A stretch of 64,000 nt of DNA from an uncultured Eubacteriales bacterium (GCA_934525675.1 CAKSZH010000001.1:186001-250000), one strand, 5' to 3'; positions 1-8,852 are shown, numbered from the stretch's first letter. A program made the numbers and translations. The notes: generated by a model not told the origin, from the sequence alone.

Positions 1-301
1 GCAGAACGCCGAGCACTGCGTTGACCAGCACGACGGAAACAATGATGATGACGTCGGCAAAGCCCTCGCTGTTCACCACGGCAAGCACGCCGCTGATCAC
101 CGCGGCAACGATCAGAATGAGGGTCATCGGGTCACAGAGCTGACCGAGAAACCGCAGAATGAGCGGTTTTTTCTTTTTCGCCGCGAGGCGGTTTTTGCCG
201 TTTTCCGCAAGCCTTTTTCCGGCTTCTTCTGCGGTGAGTCCGTCTTTGCCCGAGCCGAGCTCAGAGAGGACTCTGTCCTTGTCTTCACAATAATAGCGCA
301 T
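1..301 (-). CDS. P-type cation-transporting ATPase, N-terminal fragment
   Basis: The reading frame starts with ATG at 301 behind a GGAGG ribosome site and runs off the left edge, so only about 100 N-terminal residues are visible. They show a Cation_ATPase_N type start (GLTAEEAGKRLAENGKNRL), a basic KKKK stretch, then the motif LCDPMTLILIVAAVISGVLA of transmembrane helix 1, followed by the start of helix 2. This is the pattern of type II (calcium/manganese-type) P-type ATPases that pump cations out across the membrane. The catalytic DKTGT and pump core lie outside the window. A manganese riboswitch precedes it, so manganese efflux is the likely job (inference). Confidence 0.85.
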   Translation of the reverse strand, partial: MRYYCEDKDRVLSELGSGKDGLTAEEAGKRLAENGKNRLAAKKKKPLILRFLGQLCDPMTLILIVAAVISGVLAVVNSEGFADVIIIVSVVLVNAVLGVL

Positions 302-325
302 AGTTTCCTCCGTTTTGTGAACTGC

Positions 326-360
326 AAAAATCCGGGTACAGCCGATCAGCTGTACCCGGA
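326..360 (-). terminator. Riboswitch expression-platform terminator
   Basis: A perfect 12-bp inverted repeat (349-360 with 331-342, 6-nt loop) is followed on the minus strand by TTTTT. It lies between the aptamer and the ATPase ribosome site, about 25 nt before the start codon, so it is placed to act as the regulated terminator. How it is melted when metal binds cannot be resolved by eye. Confidence 0.75.
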
Positions 361-395
361 TATCCAGAGGCTCCGTGTATAACCGTTCAGCTATA

Positions 396-490
396 CATGA
401 GTCTCGCAATTTCAAACAAGCCAGAATGCCCAGAATGACAGACAGGATGTTGACTTGTTCCACACGACGTGTGCTTGCTACTCCCTCACG
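396..490 (-). ncRNA. yybP-ykoY (manganese) riboswitch aptamer
   Basis: Read on the minus strand, the leader of the P-type ATPase gene contains GGAGTAGC, GTCAACA and GCGAGA in the order of the yybP-ykoY aptamer. A P1 helix, CGTGAG (490-485) with CTCATG (401-396), brackets them exactly as in that family. Members of this class sense Mn2+ and often control P-type ATPases and other Mn exporters. The 3' strand of P1 can also pair inside an alternative hairpin at 371-401, which could be part of the switch. Identification is by motif and pairing only, not by covariance search. Confidence 0.75.
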
Positions 491-507
491 GGAATTTCAC
501 TGGCATC

Positions 508-536
508 AGTATACAGTATTTTTCCGCGTTTGTCAA
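508..536 (-). promoter_or_regulatory. Promoter of the riboswitch-P-type ATPase transcript
   Basis: On the minus strand a consensus TTGACA (536-531) is followed after 17 nt by TATACT (513-508). Transcription would start near 501 and give a leader of about 200 nt before the ATPase start codon, which holds the riboswitch and its terminator. Confidence 0.85.
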
Positions 537-561
537 GAGGCGGGAGTAAATTTTACAGCAC

Positions 562-1083
562 TCAGGAGAAGTCTTCGAGAAGCGCGTTCAGTTCGGCAAA
601 GGAGGTGACATTGATCCCCGCCGCCAGCGCGTCGCGGTCCTTTACGGGGAGCGCGGACACCATGACGGACACGGTGCGGAGCAATCCGCCGTCGGAAGAA
701 AATACCCCGATTTTTCCATTGTATTCCCGCACAACATAAAGCGTGACGGAGGATTTCTCCGTGGTGGCGGGCTCCGGAATTTTGTCGGTTTCCGCATTCC
801 CCGCTGAAGCACCGTTTTCGGTTTTTCCGGTGGGGGTCGAAGGCGTACCGGACCCGTTTTCGTTCCCGGGATTCTTTTCCACGAGCAGCGGTTCCGTCCG
901 TACCGTGATGGAAAAATCCTTTGCCACCCGTTCGATGGAATCCGCGGCGCGCTCGGCGTTCTTTCCGGCGTTACCGGCTATGAGAAACGCGGTCACGGAG
1001 AAGGCAAGCGTGATGACCGCCGTGATGACCACGAGCACCGAGACAAAGGAAAACCACCATTCCATTTTGTTTTCACTCTGCAT
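562..1083 (-). CDS. Membrane-anchored protein with BofC_C-like C-terminal domain
   Basis: A 173-residue protein starting at ATG 1083 behind AGAGG. Residues 10-37 form one transmembrane segment, residues 38-110 are a Ser/Thr/Pro/Glu-rich linker, and residues 113-173 form a compact domain starting TLYVVREYNGKIGVFSSDGG and ending in LPVKDRDALAAGI...LNALLEDFS. That pattern resembles the C-terminal domain of BofC (BofC_C) found in many single-pass clostridial proteins of unknown role. In Bacillus BofC restrains pro-SigK processing, but that function should not be assumed here. It is divergent from the PBP gene; transcription direction differs from its right neighbour. Confidence 0.65.
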   Translation of the reverse strand: MQSENKMEWWFSFVSVLVVITAVITLAFSVTAFLIAGNAGKNAERAADSIERVAKDFSITVRTEPLLVEKNPGNENGSGTPSTPTGKTENGASAGNAETDKIPEPATTEKSSVTLYVVREYNGKIGVFSSDGGLLRTVSVMVSALPVKDRDALAAGINVTSFAELNALLEDFS

Positions 1084-1188
1084 GAGATTACCTCTTTTTG
1101 ATAGATTTGATACATATATTTTTTCCCGGCAACGGTGATATATTCGTCCTTTTTTGCGGAAAATACAAAAAAGAAAGGAGTGTACGGT

Positions 1189-3846
1189 ATGCGGAAATTC
1201 ATAAACGGGGTATTGATTTTTCTCTGTGCCACGGGAATTCTTCTGTCCGTCCTGATTGCGGCGGGAACGGTATTCCTCGTGACACGGTTCGAGCGGGAAT
1301 TCCCGGAGACGTATCTGACCCTCGGCGAGGAGTATCGTCCGTCGCTTCTGTATGCGTCGGACGGCGACCGGAATGATCTGAATTCCTTTCATGAAGTGGC
1401 GGAGCTGCACGGAAGTCAGATCAGTATTCCCGTGACGCTGGACGAGGTACCGGCACACCTTATTCACGCGTTCGTTGCCATCGAGGACAAGCATTTTTTT
1501 ACCCATGACGGCGTGGACTGGCTGCGTACCGGCAAAGCGGTCGCGGGGTATCTTTTCGGGAAAGGGGAATTCGGCGCGTCCACCATCACCCAGCAGCTGG
1601 TCAAAAACCTGACCGGCAACGACGCGCGCACACCGGCACGTAAATTGCAGGAACTGTTCTACGCAACGGATCTGGAGGAGAAAACGGACAAAACCGAAAT
1701 TCTGGAGCGCTATCTCAACATTATCAATCTTTCCGGCGGCTGTGCGGGCGTGGGCGCCGCGGCGGAAAGATACTACTCGGTCCCGGTCGGGAAGCTGACG
1801 CTTTCCGAATGCGCAAGCATTGCGGCAATCACCAAGAACCCGTCGCGCTATGACCCGCTCCGTCACCCGGAGAACAACAGAAAACGCAGGGATACCGTCC
1901 TTGACGAAATGTGTCGGCAGGGATACATTTCCGAGGCTGAGCGGGACGGGGCAAAGGCGGAGCCGCTTGCGACCCGTCCGACGCTTCTTACCGGACGCGA
2001 GTCGGTCAATTCGTGGTACACGGATACCGTCATCGAAGACGTACTTGCCGATCTGACGGAAACCTACGGATACACTTCCTCCGCCGCGTCGCGGATGCTG
2101 TATTACGGCGGGCTTCGTATCTATACCGCAATGGACCCGGAGATCCAGTCGCTGCTCTCGGAGTATTATCTGGAAGCGGACGGGGACGTGCGTTGTTTTC
2201 CGCCTGCCGGGAACGGGAAGGCGCCGCAGTCCTCCTGCGTCGTGATGGATCCTCACACCGGTGACCTTCTTGCGGTCGTCGGAGCCAGAGGAGAGAAGAC
2301 GGCAAACCGCATCCGTAACCACGCGACGGCGACCCGCCGTCCGCCTGCCTCGGCGCTCAAGCCGCTGTCGGTGTACGCACCTGCGCTCCGCTCCGGAAAA
2401 ATCACCTGGGCAAGTGTGTATGACGACGTTCCGGTGGAGTTTTATCCGTCGGGAGCAAGGTTCCGCGCCTGGCCGAAAAACGCCGACGGTACCTGGCGGG
2501 GGCTGACCGGGATCCCCGATGCCGTGTCGCGTTCGGTCAATACGGTCGCTGTCCGGGTCCTGCGCGAGATCGGCAAGGACGCGTCCGCCGCGTTTCTCAC
2601 CGGGGAATTGGGGTTGCCGGGCTTTTCCCCCTCGGACGGGGAGGCGGCGCTTGCCCTCGGACAGATGGCAGAGGGACTGACGCTCCGCGAACTGACCGCG
2701 GCGTACACGATATTTGCAGATGGGGGACTTGTGCACTCCGCGCGGTCGTATTACCTGGTGACCGACCGCGAGGGAAAGGTGCTTCTGCCAAACCGGGAAA
2801 GCCCCCGCCGTGTACTTTCCGAGGGGCAGGCGGCAATCATGACCCGGTTGCTTACGGGCGTGACACAGACGGGGACCGCACGCTCGCTGACCCTGACCCG
2901 AAGGATGGAGATTGCCGGAAAAACGGGGACGAGCAGCAGTGATCTTGACCGCTGGTTCATCGGCTATACACCCGATCTGCTTTGCGGGGTCTGGTACGGC
3001 TTTGAATACCCGGAGGACGACATTTCCGGTACTGCGGGAAATCCTGCCGTAGCGGTCTGGGACGGATTTATGACGCGATTGCTTGGAAAGTATCCGCAGA
3101 AACTGCCGACGAAAACTTTTTCCATGCCGGAGGACGTACTGGAGCTTTCCTATTGCGCGGATTCCGGCGGACTTGTCACCGACCTCTGCCTGTCCGATCC
3201 GCGCGGACACCGTACGCGCACCGGTTGGTTCCTTTCCGGAACCGAGCCGCAAGAACTGTGCCGGACGCATACCGCCGTCATGATTGACCCGGAGACAGGG
3301 GGCGTGACGGAAGACGGCGGGGGACGGCAGGTCGGACTGCTTCACGTTATACGGAGCTTTCCCATGCAGATCTATGTCAATGACGCGCCGTTCTGCACAC
3401 GCGACCTGCCGGAGGGCATCGCATTCTGCACCGACCCGACGCTTCCGTTTTTCGCGAACGCGCTGGGGGAGGGCGAGTTTGCCGGAATCGGGTACGGAGA
3501 GAAACAGTATAACCGCGGATGTCCTACGCGCGTGACCGAAGAAGAGGAAACTCTTCCGCCCGAAGAAGAAACGGAACCCCCGGTGTCCGAAGAACCGGAA
3601 GAATCCACGCCTTTTGACGGAGGGTCGCGGAATCCATTCTTCCCGGAATCGGAAACGTCCTCCGCACCGGAGAAACGCCCGCACGGCTTTCCGGACGGAA
3701 CTGCTCCCGCGGAAACGGATGACGGGACAAGCGGGATTCTGCCGGATCCGTGGGAGAGGGAAATGTATCCCCATCCGTTCCGGGATACCTCTCCCGGTTC
3801 CCGGCATCTTCCCGCAAAGCGTCGTTCCGGAAGGGCGACCGGCTGA
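1189..3846 (+). CDS. Class A penicillin-binding protein (PBP1A family)
   Basis: An 885-residue bifunctional peptidoglycan synthase starting at ATG 1189 with AAAGGAG upstream. Residues 7-32 are the membrane anchor. The GT51 glycosyltransferase domain shows EDKHFFTHDG (99-108, catalytic Glu), STITQQ (131-136) and RKLQE. The transpeptidase domain shows SALK (nucleophile Ser388), SVN and KTGT (578-581). An acidic, Pro/Glu/Ser-rich tail of about 100 residues ends the protein. It polymerises glycan strands and cross-links peptides outside the membrane. The next gene starts about 240 bases on, so it is probably transcribed alone. Confidence 0.93.
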   Translation: MRKFINGVLIFLCATGILLSVLIAAGTVFLVTRFEREFPETYLTLGEEYRPSLLYASDGDRNDLNSFHEVAELHGSQISIPVTLDEVPAHLIHAFVAIEDKHFFTHDGVDWLRTGKAVAGYLFGKGEFGASTITQQLVKNLTGNDARTPARKLQELFYATDLEEKTDKTEILERYLNIINLSGGCAGVGAAAERYYSVPVGKLTLSECASIAAITKNPSRYDPLRHPENNRKRRDTVLDEMCRQGYISEAERDGAKAEPLATRPTLLTGRESVNSWYTDTVIEDVLADLTETYGYTSSAASRMLYYGGLRIYTAMDPEIQSLLSEYYLEADGDVRCFPPAGNGKAPQSSCVVMDPHTGDLLAVVGARGEKTANRIRNHATATRRPPASALKPLSVYAPALRSGKITWASVYDDVPVEFYPSGARFRAWPKNADGTWRGLTGIPDAVSRSVNTVAVRVLREIGKDASAAFLTGELGLPGFSPSDGEAALALGQMAEGLTLRELTAAYTIFADGGLVHSARSYYLVTDREGKVLLPNRESPRRVLSEGQAAIMTRLLTGVTQTGTARSLTLTRRMEIAGKTGTSSSDLDRWFIGYTPDLLCGVWYGFEYPEDDISGTAGNPAVAVWDGFMTRLLGKYPQKLPTKTFSMPEDVLELSYCADSGGLVTDLCLSDPRGHRTRTGWFLSGTEPQELCRTHTAVMIDPETGGVTEDGGGRQVGLLHVIRSFPMQIYVNDAPFCTRDLPEGIAFCTDPTLPFFANALGEGEFAGIGYGEKQYNRGCPTRVTEEEETLPPEEETEPPVSEEPEESTPFDGGSRNPFFPESETSSAPEKRPHGFPDGTAPAETDDGTSGILPDPWEREMYPHPFRDTSPGSRHLPAKRRSGRATG

Positions 3847-3930
3847 AGCTGTCCCGCGAGTACGTGCAGCCGATCTCTGTTATCCGCAGAGAAGATACGG
3901 TAAGCCGACACCCCCGTTTTCCTTGTACCC

Positions 3931-3978
3931 GCCCCCGCAGAAGCGGGGCGACTTCCGCCGCCCCGCTTTTGCGGGGGC
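3931..3978 (+). terminator. Hairpin after the PBP gene
   Basis: A 20-bp near-perfect GC-rich inverted repeat (GCCCCCGC...GCGGGGGC) with an 8-nt loop lies 85 bases after the PBP stop. There is no good T-run, so termination is probable but not certain. Confidence 0.5.
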
Positions 3979-4044
3979 TCCGTTATTTCCTGCACAAAAA
4001 GAGAATCGCTTCCCACCATCTTCCCGCCCCCCTTTCTCCCGCAT

Positions 4045-4082
4045 AAAAAAAGCATCACCTCATATAGTGAAATGAGGTGATG
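4045..4082 (-). terminator. Hairpin masking a ribosome site; minus-strand terminator
   Basis: CATCACCTCAT (4053-4063) and ATGAGGTGATG (4072-4082) form a perfect 11-bp stem with an 8-nt loop. On the minus strand it is followed by seven T, a good intrinsic terminator for transcripts coming from trmL. On the plus strand its right arm contains GAGGTGAT, the ribosome site of the gene starting at 4085, so the same hairpin may limit that gene's translation. Confidence 0.6.
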
Positions 4083-4084
4083 TT

Positions 4085-4618
4085 ATGCGCGCAAAAAGAA
4101 AGACCGGACCCTCGCTCGGCTCCGGTTTCTATGCCGCCTACGGTCCCGGCGGAACGACCGGGATGTTCGTCGGCGCAGGACTGCTCCTCGCCGTGTTTTT
4201 CATCGTCCGCTTCACGGCGGGTAGCCCGTATGTCGTCATGCAGCGACTCCGGCTGTTCGGACTGATCCCGCCGGTCTTCCTGACGACGCTTCTCATAACC
4301 CTTTGGTACCTGCTCATCGGCGGCGCGTTCGGACTTGGACTCTTTTCTCCGTGCCGGGGGAGAGAAGCCGACCGGTATAAGGGCGGCATGCTGTTCGTTC
4401 TGCTCGCCGTGCTGGAGCTTCTCTGGTACACCTGCTTCTTTGTGCGCTCGGAATTGTTCTTCGCAGTTCTCCTTGCACTTGTTACGGTGGTGCTCGCCGT
4501 CGGTGTCGCACTGTGCTTCCGGCGCGTTGCACGGCTGTCTTTCTGTCTCATGCTTGCCCACGCAGCCTGGCTGTGCTATCTGCTCGTCGTCTGTCTCCTC
4601 GCACTGTTCCGGATGTGA
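4085..4618 (+). CDS. TspO/MBR-like membrane protein
   Basis: A 177-residue protein with about five hydrophobic segments. From residue 61 the pattern PPVF..TLWYLLIGGAFGL, LLWYTCFF in the third segment, an aromatic-rich fourth segment and AHAAWLCYLL near the end recalls the TspO/MBR (tryptophan-rich sensory protein) fold, but the match is distant and several signature Trp residues are missing. TspO proteins bind porphyrins and other hydrophobic ligands. The start at ATG 4085 uses GAGGTGAT, which is buried in a hairpin. Its stop lies 3 bases from the end of convergent trmL. It may instead be an unrelated five-helix protein. Confidence 0.5.
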   Translation: MRAKRKTGPSLGSGFYAAYGPGGTTGMFVGAGLLLAVFFIVRFTAGSPYVVMQRLRLFGLIPPVFLTTLLITLWYLLIGGAFGLGLFSPCRGREADRYKGGMLFVLLAVLELLWYTCFFVRSELFFAVLLALVTVVLAVGVALCFRRVARLSFCLMLAHAAWLCYLLVVCLLALFRM

Positions 4619-4621
4619 AGG

Positions 4622-5122
4622 TTACTTCTCCCACGAAAAGGTCGTCGCCTCGCCGTCCTGCCGAAGCCCTTCAAATCCGTGCTGACGCAGGACCTCGTAT
4701 GCCGCGATGGCAACCGAATTGGAGAGGTTGAGCGAGCGGAGCGTGTCCCGCATGGGAATGCGTACCGCCGTGTCAGGGTGCGCCTGAAGCACAGCCTCGG
4801 GAAGCCCCTTCGTTTCCTTCCCGAACATCAGGTATACCTCGTCCGGATAGCGGATCTCTGTGTATGCGCGCGGCGCTTTGGTGGAGAAATAATATACATC
4901 CGCGCCCGGATTGCTACGGTAAAAGTCTTCAAGATCGTTATAGAAGCGCACGCCGAGCTTGTCCCAGTAGTCAAGCCCCGAGCGCTTCATTTTTCTGTCG
5001 TCGATGTCAAACCCCAAAGGGCGGATAAGATGGAGACTTGCCCCCGTGACAGCACAGGTGCGCGCAATATTGCCGGTATTCTGCGGAATTTCCGGCTCGT
5101 GAAGTACAATGTGCAGTTTCAT
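4622..5122 (-). CDS. trmL: tRNA (cytidine(34)-2'-O)-methyltransferase
   Basis: A 166-residue SPOUT-family methyltransferase. Its start is ATG 5122 behind GAGGAA. It begins MKLHIVLHEPEIPQNTGNIA, carries FGKETKGLP in the middle and the knot region IPM...RSLNLSNSVAIAAYE near the end, the three conserved stretches of TrmL. The enzyme methylates the ribose of the wobble base of tRNA-Leu using S-adenosylmethionine. Length fits the family. No terminator fits between it and the convergent TspO-like gene; the nearest minus-strand one is at 4045-4082, so its mRNA would run antisense through that gene. Confidence 0.92.
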   Translation of the reverse strand: MKLHIVLHEPEIPQNTGNIARTCAVTGASLHLIRPLGFDIDDRKMKRSGLDYWDKLGVRFYNDLEDFYRSNPGADVYYFSTKAPRAYTEIRYPDEVYLMFGKETKGLPEAVLQAHPDTAVRIPMRDTLRSLNLSNSVAIAAYEVLRQHGFEGLRQDGEATTFSWEK

Positions 5123-5213
5123 GCCGTTCCTCGTTTCAGAGAAGAGAATACCGTCATTATATCGCATATTTTCCGTGAAATCAAGAAATTACACCGGATT
5201 TCCAAAAAAGTAT

Positions 5214-5242
5214 TTGAAATCTTCATACAAATGTTGTATAAT
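5214..5242 (+). promoter_or_regulatory. secA promoter
   Basis: TTGAAA (5214-5219), 17 nt, TATAAT (5237-5242). Start of transcription would be near 5249, about 46 nt before the secA ATG. Confidence 0.8.
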
Positions 5243-5294
5243 ATATCTTAACTATGTGCAAATGACCTTCAATTTCAAATATACGGAGGATATC

Positions 5295-8051
5295 ATGTCA
5301 CTGATCGACAAAATCATCGGTACTTACAGCGAACGTCAGATTAAAAAACTGAAAAAGACGGCGGACGCGGTGGACGCGCTGTCGGAAAAATATGCGGCAA
5401 TGAGCGATGAGGAGCTGCGCGGCGTGACGGCGGAGTTCAAAAAACGTCTTTCGGACGGCGAAACGCTCAACGACCTCCTTCCCGACGCGTTCGCGGCAGT
5501 CCGGGAAGCGGACTGGCGGGTGCTTGGCAAACGTCCGTTCTATGTCCAGATTCTCGGCGGCATCATCCTTCACCAGGGACGCATTGCCGAAATGAAGACC
5601 GGTGAAGGCAAAACACTGGTCGCCACCATGCCCGCATACCTCAACGCACTGACGGGAGAGGGCGTTCACATCGTCACGGTCAATGACTACCTTGCCCGCC
5701 GCGACAGCGAGGAGATGGGACGAGTTTACGCCTATCTCGGACTTTCGACGGGACTTGTCGTGCACGATATGTCGCCCGCGGACAAGCAGGCGGCATACGC
5801 GGCGGACATCACCTACGGAACCAACAACGAGTTCGGCTTTGATTACCTCCGCGACAATATGGTCGTCTACCGCGAGAATATGGTGCAGCGCGGTCACGCG
5901 TTTGCCATCGTGGACGAGGTGGACTCCATCCTCATCGACGAGGCGCGTACCCCGCTGATCATTTCCGGTGCGGGCGAGGAATCGAGCGATATGTACCGGA
6001 GAGCGGACGATTTCGTGCGCGGGCTCCGCAAGTTTGTCATCAAGGAGATTGATGCCAAGCAGGACAACGACCAGATCGACGCGGATTACATCATCGACGA
6101 AAAGGCGAAGAACGCGGTGCTGACCGCGTCGGGTGCAAAGAAAGCGGAAGCCTTCTTCGGTATCGAGAACTATTCCGATCCCGCAAACTCCGAGATCGCG
6201 CACTACGTCACCCAGGCGATCAAGGCGCACGGCTGCATGAAGCGCGACGAGGATTACGTCGTCAATGAAAAGGGCGTCATGATCGTCGATTCCTTCACGG
6301 GACGTCTCATGCCCGGCAGACGGTATTCCGACGGTCTGCACCAGGCAATCGAAGCCAAGGAGGGCGTGGAGGTCCAGAAGGAGAACAAAACGCTCGCGAC
6401 CATCACCTTCCAGAACTATTTCCGTATGTATAAGAAGCTGTCCGGTATGACCGGTACCGCGCTCACAGAGGAAATGGAATTCCGCGAAATTTACGGGCTG
6501 GACGTGGTGGAGGTTCCCACCAACAAGCCGATGATCCGGATCGACCATTCCGACGTGGTGTATCAGACCATGGAAGCAAAATACGCGGCGATTGTCGAGC
6601 AGGTCAGGGAATGTCACGAAAAGGGACAGCCGGTACTGGTCGGTACCATTGCAATCGACAAATCCGAGCAGCTTTCCGTCCGCCTGAAAAAAGCGGGAAT
6701 CCCGCATACCGTACTCAACGCGAAGTATCATGAAAAAGAAGCGGAGATCGTCGCGCAGGCGGGTAAATTCGGTGCCGTCACCATTTCCACCAACATGGCA
6801 GGACGTGGTACCGACATCATGCTCGGCGGCAACCCGGAATTTCTCGCAAAGACCGAAATGGCGAAAATGGAGATTCCGGAGGAGCTGATTGCGGCATCCA
6901 CCGGAACCGCAGAGACCGACGACGAAGCGGTCCTGAATGCCCGCAGGACCTTCCGCGAGCTGTACGACAGATACCGCGCAGAGATCGCGCCGGAGGCGGA
7001 GAAGGTCAGAGCGGCGGGAGGACTCTTTATCCTCGGCACCGAACGCCACGAGAGCCGACGCATTGACAATCAGCTCCGCGGACGCGCCGGACGTCAGGGC
7101 GACCCCGGCGAATCGAGATTCTTCCTTTCCCTTGAGGATGACCTCATGCGCCTGTTCGGAAGCGACCGCCTCACCGGTATGATCGCGGCGCTCAAGCTGC
7201 CGGCGGACGTGCCGATCGACGCGCGCATCCTCTCCAACCAGATCGAAAGTGCACAGAAGCGCCTGGAAGACAACAACTTCAAGCGCAGAAAATACGTCCT
7301 GTCCTATGACGACGTGATGAATCAGCAGAGAAACGTCATTTACGGGCAGAGAAAAGAAGTGCTGGACGGCTCCGATCCCTCGGCGGATATTCTCAAAATG
7401 GTACACTCCTCCATCGGGGAAGCGGTTGCCGCAAATACGGCGGATGAGGTTCCGGACAACTGGAATTTCGACGCGCTCCGTTCCCGTTACCTCGGTGTGC
7501 TGACGACCGAAGAGGATTTCAGATACGAAACGCGCGAACTGGAAAAGCTCTCCCGTGAAGATCTCACGGATCTGCTCACGGAGCGTGCCGAGAAACTGCT
7601 TGCCGATAAGGCGGCGCTGTTCGGCGAGGAGACCTTCAAGGAGATCGAGCGTGCGATCCTGCTCCGCACCGTTGACCGCGCGTGGATGGAACACATCGAC
7701 GCAATGGAAGACCTCAAGGGCAGCATCGGGCTTCAGTCCTATGCGCAGAGAGATCCCGTCACCGAGTACCGCATTCAGGGTGCGGATATGTTCGATTCCA
7801 TGGTCGAGGACATCCGTGAGACGACCGTCCGGGGCGTTCTGACCGTCGTTCCGAGAGAAAAACCCGTGACCCGTGTGCAGGTGGCAAAGCCGCTTGGCGA
7901 AGGCTTTGAGGACGGCAAAATGAAGCCGAGGAAGGTCACCATCACGACCGTCCGCAAGCCGGCAACGGTCGGACGCAATGATCCTTGTCCCTGCGGCTCC
8001 GGTAAGAAGTACAAGAACTGCTGCATGAGAGCGGATCAGCAGGGAAAGTGA
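5295..8051 (+). CDS. secA: Preprotein translocase ATPase SecA
   Basis: A 918-residue motor that drives unfolded preproteins through SecYEG. Start ATG 5295 follows ACGGAGGA; the longer frame upstream overlaps the promoter and is not used. The first nucleotide-binding domain has GEGKT at about 103-107 and VDEVDSILIDEAR at about 206-218. The preprotein cross-linking domain, second nucleotide-binding domain (TNMAGRGTDI, GRAGRQGDPG) and helical scaffold follow. The C-terminal SEC-C zinc motif NDPCPCGSGKKYKNCC, which binds SecB or ribosomes in other species, is intact. The next gene begins 1 nt after the stop. Confidence 0.98.
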   Translation: MSLIDKIIGTYSERQIKKLKKTADAVDALSEKYAAMSDEELRGVTAEFKKRLSDGETLNDLLPDAFAAVREADWRVLGKRPFYVQILGGIILHQGRIAEMKTGEGKTLVATMPAYLNALTGEGVHIVTVNDYLARRDSEEMGRVYAYLGLSTGLVVHDMSPADKQAAYAADITYGTNNEFGFDYLRDNMVVYRENMVQRGHAFAIVDEVDSILIDEARTPLIISGAGEESSDMYRRADDFVRGLRKFVIKEIDAKQDNDQIDADYIIDEKAKNAVLTASGAKKAEAFFGIENYSDPANSEIAHYVTQAIKAHGCMKRDEDYVVNEKGVMIVDSFTGRLMPGRRYSDGLHQAIEAKEGVEVQKENKTLATITFQNYFRMYKKLSGMTGTALTEEMEFREIYGLDVVEVPTNKPMIRIDHSDVVYQTMEAKYAAIVEQVRECHEKGQPVLVGTIAIDKSEQLSVRLKKAGIPHTVLNAKYHEKEAEIVAQAGKFGAVTISTNMAGRGTDIMLGGNPEFLAKTEMAKMEIPEELIAASTGTAETDDEAVLNARRTFRELYDRYRAEIAPEAEKVRAAGGLFILGTERHESRRIDNQLRGRAGRQGDPGESRFFLSLEDDLMRLFGSDRLTGMIAALKLPADVPIDARILSNQIESAQKRLEDNNFKRRKYVLSYDDVMNQQRNVIYGQRKEVLDGSDPSADILKMVHSSIGEAVAANTADEVPDNWNFDALRSRYLGVLTTEEDFRYETRELEKLSREDLTDLLTERAEKLLADKAALFGEETFKEIERAILLRTVDRAWMEHIDAMEDLKGSIGLQSYAQRDPVTEYRIQGADMFDSMVEDIRETTVRGVLTVVPREKPVTRVQVAKPLGEGFEDGKMKPRKVTITTVRKPATVGRNDPCPCGSGKKYKNCCMRADQQGK

Positions 8052-8052
8052 T

Positions 8053-8730
8053 ATGGGATTCGGTCTCTTGTTTTTCGGCGTTCTCATCGCCGAGGTGCCG
8101 TTTCTCGGCGCATGGTTTCCCACCTGCTTTCTCGGGTATCTTCTGATCCTTGCGGCGGTGGGAAAACTGCGGATGTACGAGAGCACGTACCATTTCGCCT
8201 TCATCCCGCTTATCCCCCTGATCCTGTTTTCGGGGTTTCAGATCGGCGCGGCGATCTTCGGCGTGACAAAGCTTGGTGTCATCTATCCCGGCGGCACGGC
8301 GGGAACGGTTCTGAACGCCGCATTTCAGGTCTTCCGGATGTTGCTCCGTGAGACGCTGTTCTTCGGAACGGCAGAGCTTGCCGCATCCGTGAAATTGCCG
8401 AAGCTCCGCCTCCGCGCGGTACAGAATATGGTTGCCTACGGAATCTGGTTTTTGTTTGCCGTGCTCCAATTGACCGGAATCTTCAAAGGCGTTCCCGGTT
8501 TTGATGCCGCGCTCATGATTGTGTATCTGCTTGTGACCGTATTTGCGCTCGTGCTGTACGCTTCCTCGTATCGCCGGATCTGCCCGGAGGGGGAAGAGGA
8601 TGCCCCGCGCCGTAAATCGCGCTTTGCTTTTGTCAACCGCTTTTATGAAAAGCTCGACAAAAAAGAGGAGCAGGCGGCAAAGGAATCCGCAAAACTTTAC
8701 CTCGAACATAAAAAAGGAAAGAAAAAATAA
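8053..8730 (+). CDS. Polytopic membrane protein of unknown function
   Basis: A 225-residue protein with about five hydrophobic segments: 2-40, 50-70, 118-145, 150-172 and a weaker one between. A charged tail ends in KKGKKK. It starts 1 nt after the secA stop, so it is very likely co-transcribed and perhaps translationally coupled with secA. It resembles the next gene in its first segment (the pattern FLGYLLILAAVGKLR recalls DFIGYLLLVTGLTCL there), which hints at a shared family. No function can be assigned. Confidence 0.7.
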   Translation: MGFGLLFFGVLIAEVPFLGAWFPTCFLGYLLILAAVGKLRMYESTYHFAFIPLIPLILFSGFQIGAAIFGVTKLGVIYPGGTAGTVLNAAFQVFRMLLRETLFFGTAELAASVKLPKLRLRAVQNMVAYGIWFLFAVLQLTGIFKGVPGFDAALMIVYLLVTVFALVLYASSYRRICPEGEEDAPRRKSRFAFVNRFYEKLDKKEEQAAKESAKLYLEHKKGKKK

Positions 8731-8786
8731 GCCGGTAAAACGGCTCCGCAAGACTTTTTCTGAAAGGACAAATATAAAGGGACTGT

Positions 8787-8852
8787 GGCAACGTGTCCCC
8801 CGGTTTTTCCGCGACGGAGAAGAGCAAGGAACAATCAGGCGGCAACGTGTCC
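8787..8852. repeat. Two direct copies of GGCAACGTGTCC
   Basis: Identical 12-bp copies at 8787-8798 and 8841-8852 sit 54 bp apart in the 186-bp gap before the next membrane protein gene. They could be a regulator site or chance. Confidence 0.5.

Larger units (their letters stand above)
302..561. other. Non-coding leader region
   Basis: These 260 bases hold no gene. They carry the minus-strand promoter, manganese riboswitch, terminator hairpin and ribosome site of the P-type ATPase. Confidence 0.7.

Noticed and set aside
1084..3807. Long open minus-strand frame opposite the PBP gene
   Set aside because: It is a shadow of the G+C-rich coding strand: composition is Arg/Pro/Gly-rich without domains, and it merely runs into the real gene at 562-1083.
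5298..8204. 968-codon frame opposite secA
   Set aside because: Antisense shadow of a certain gene; no ribosome site and no recognisable domain.
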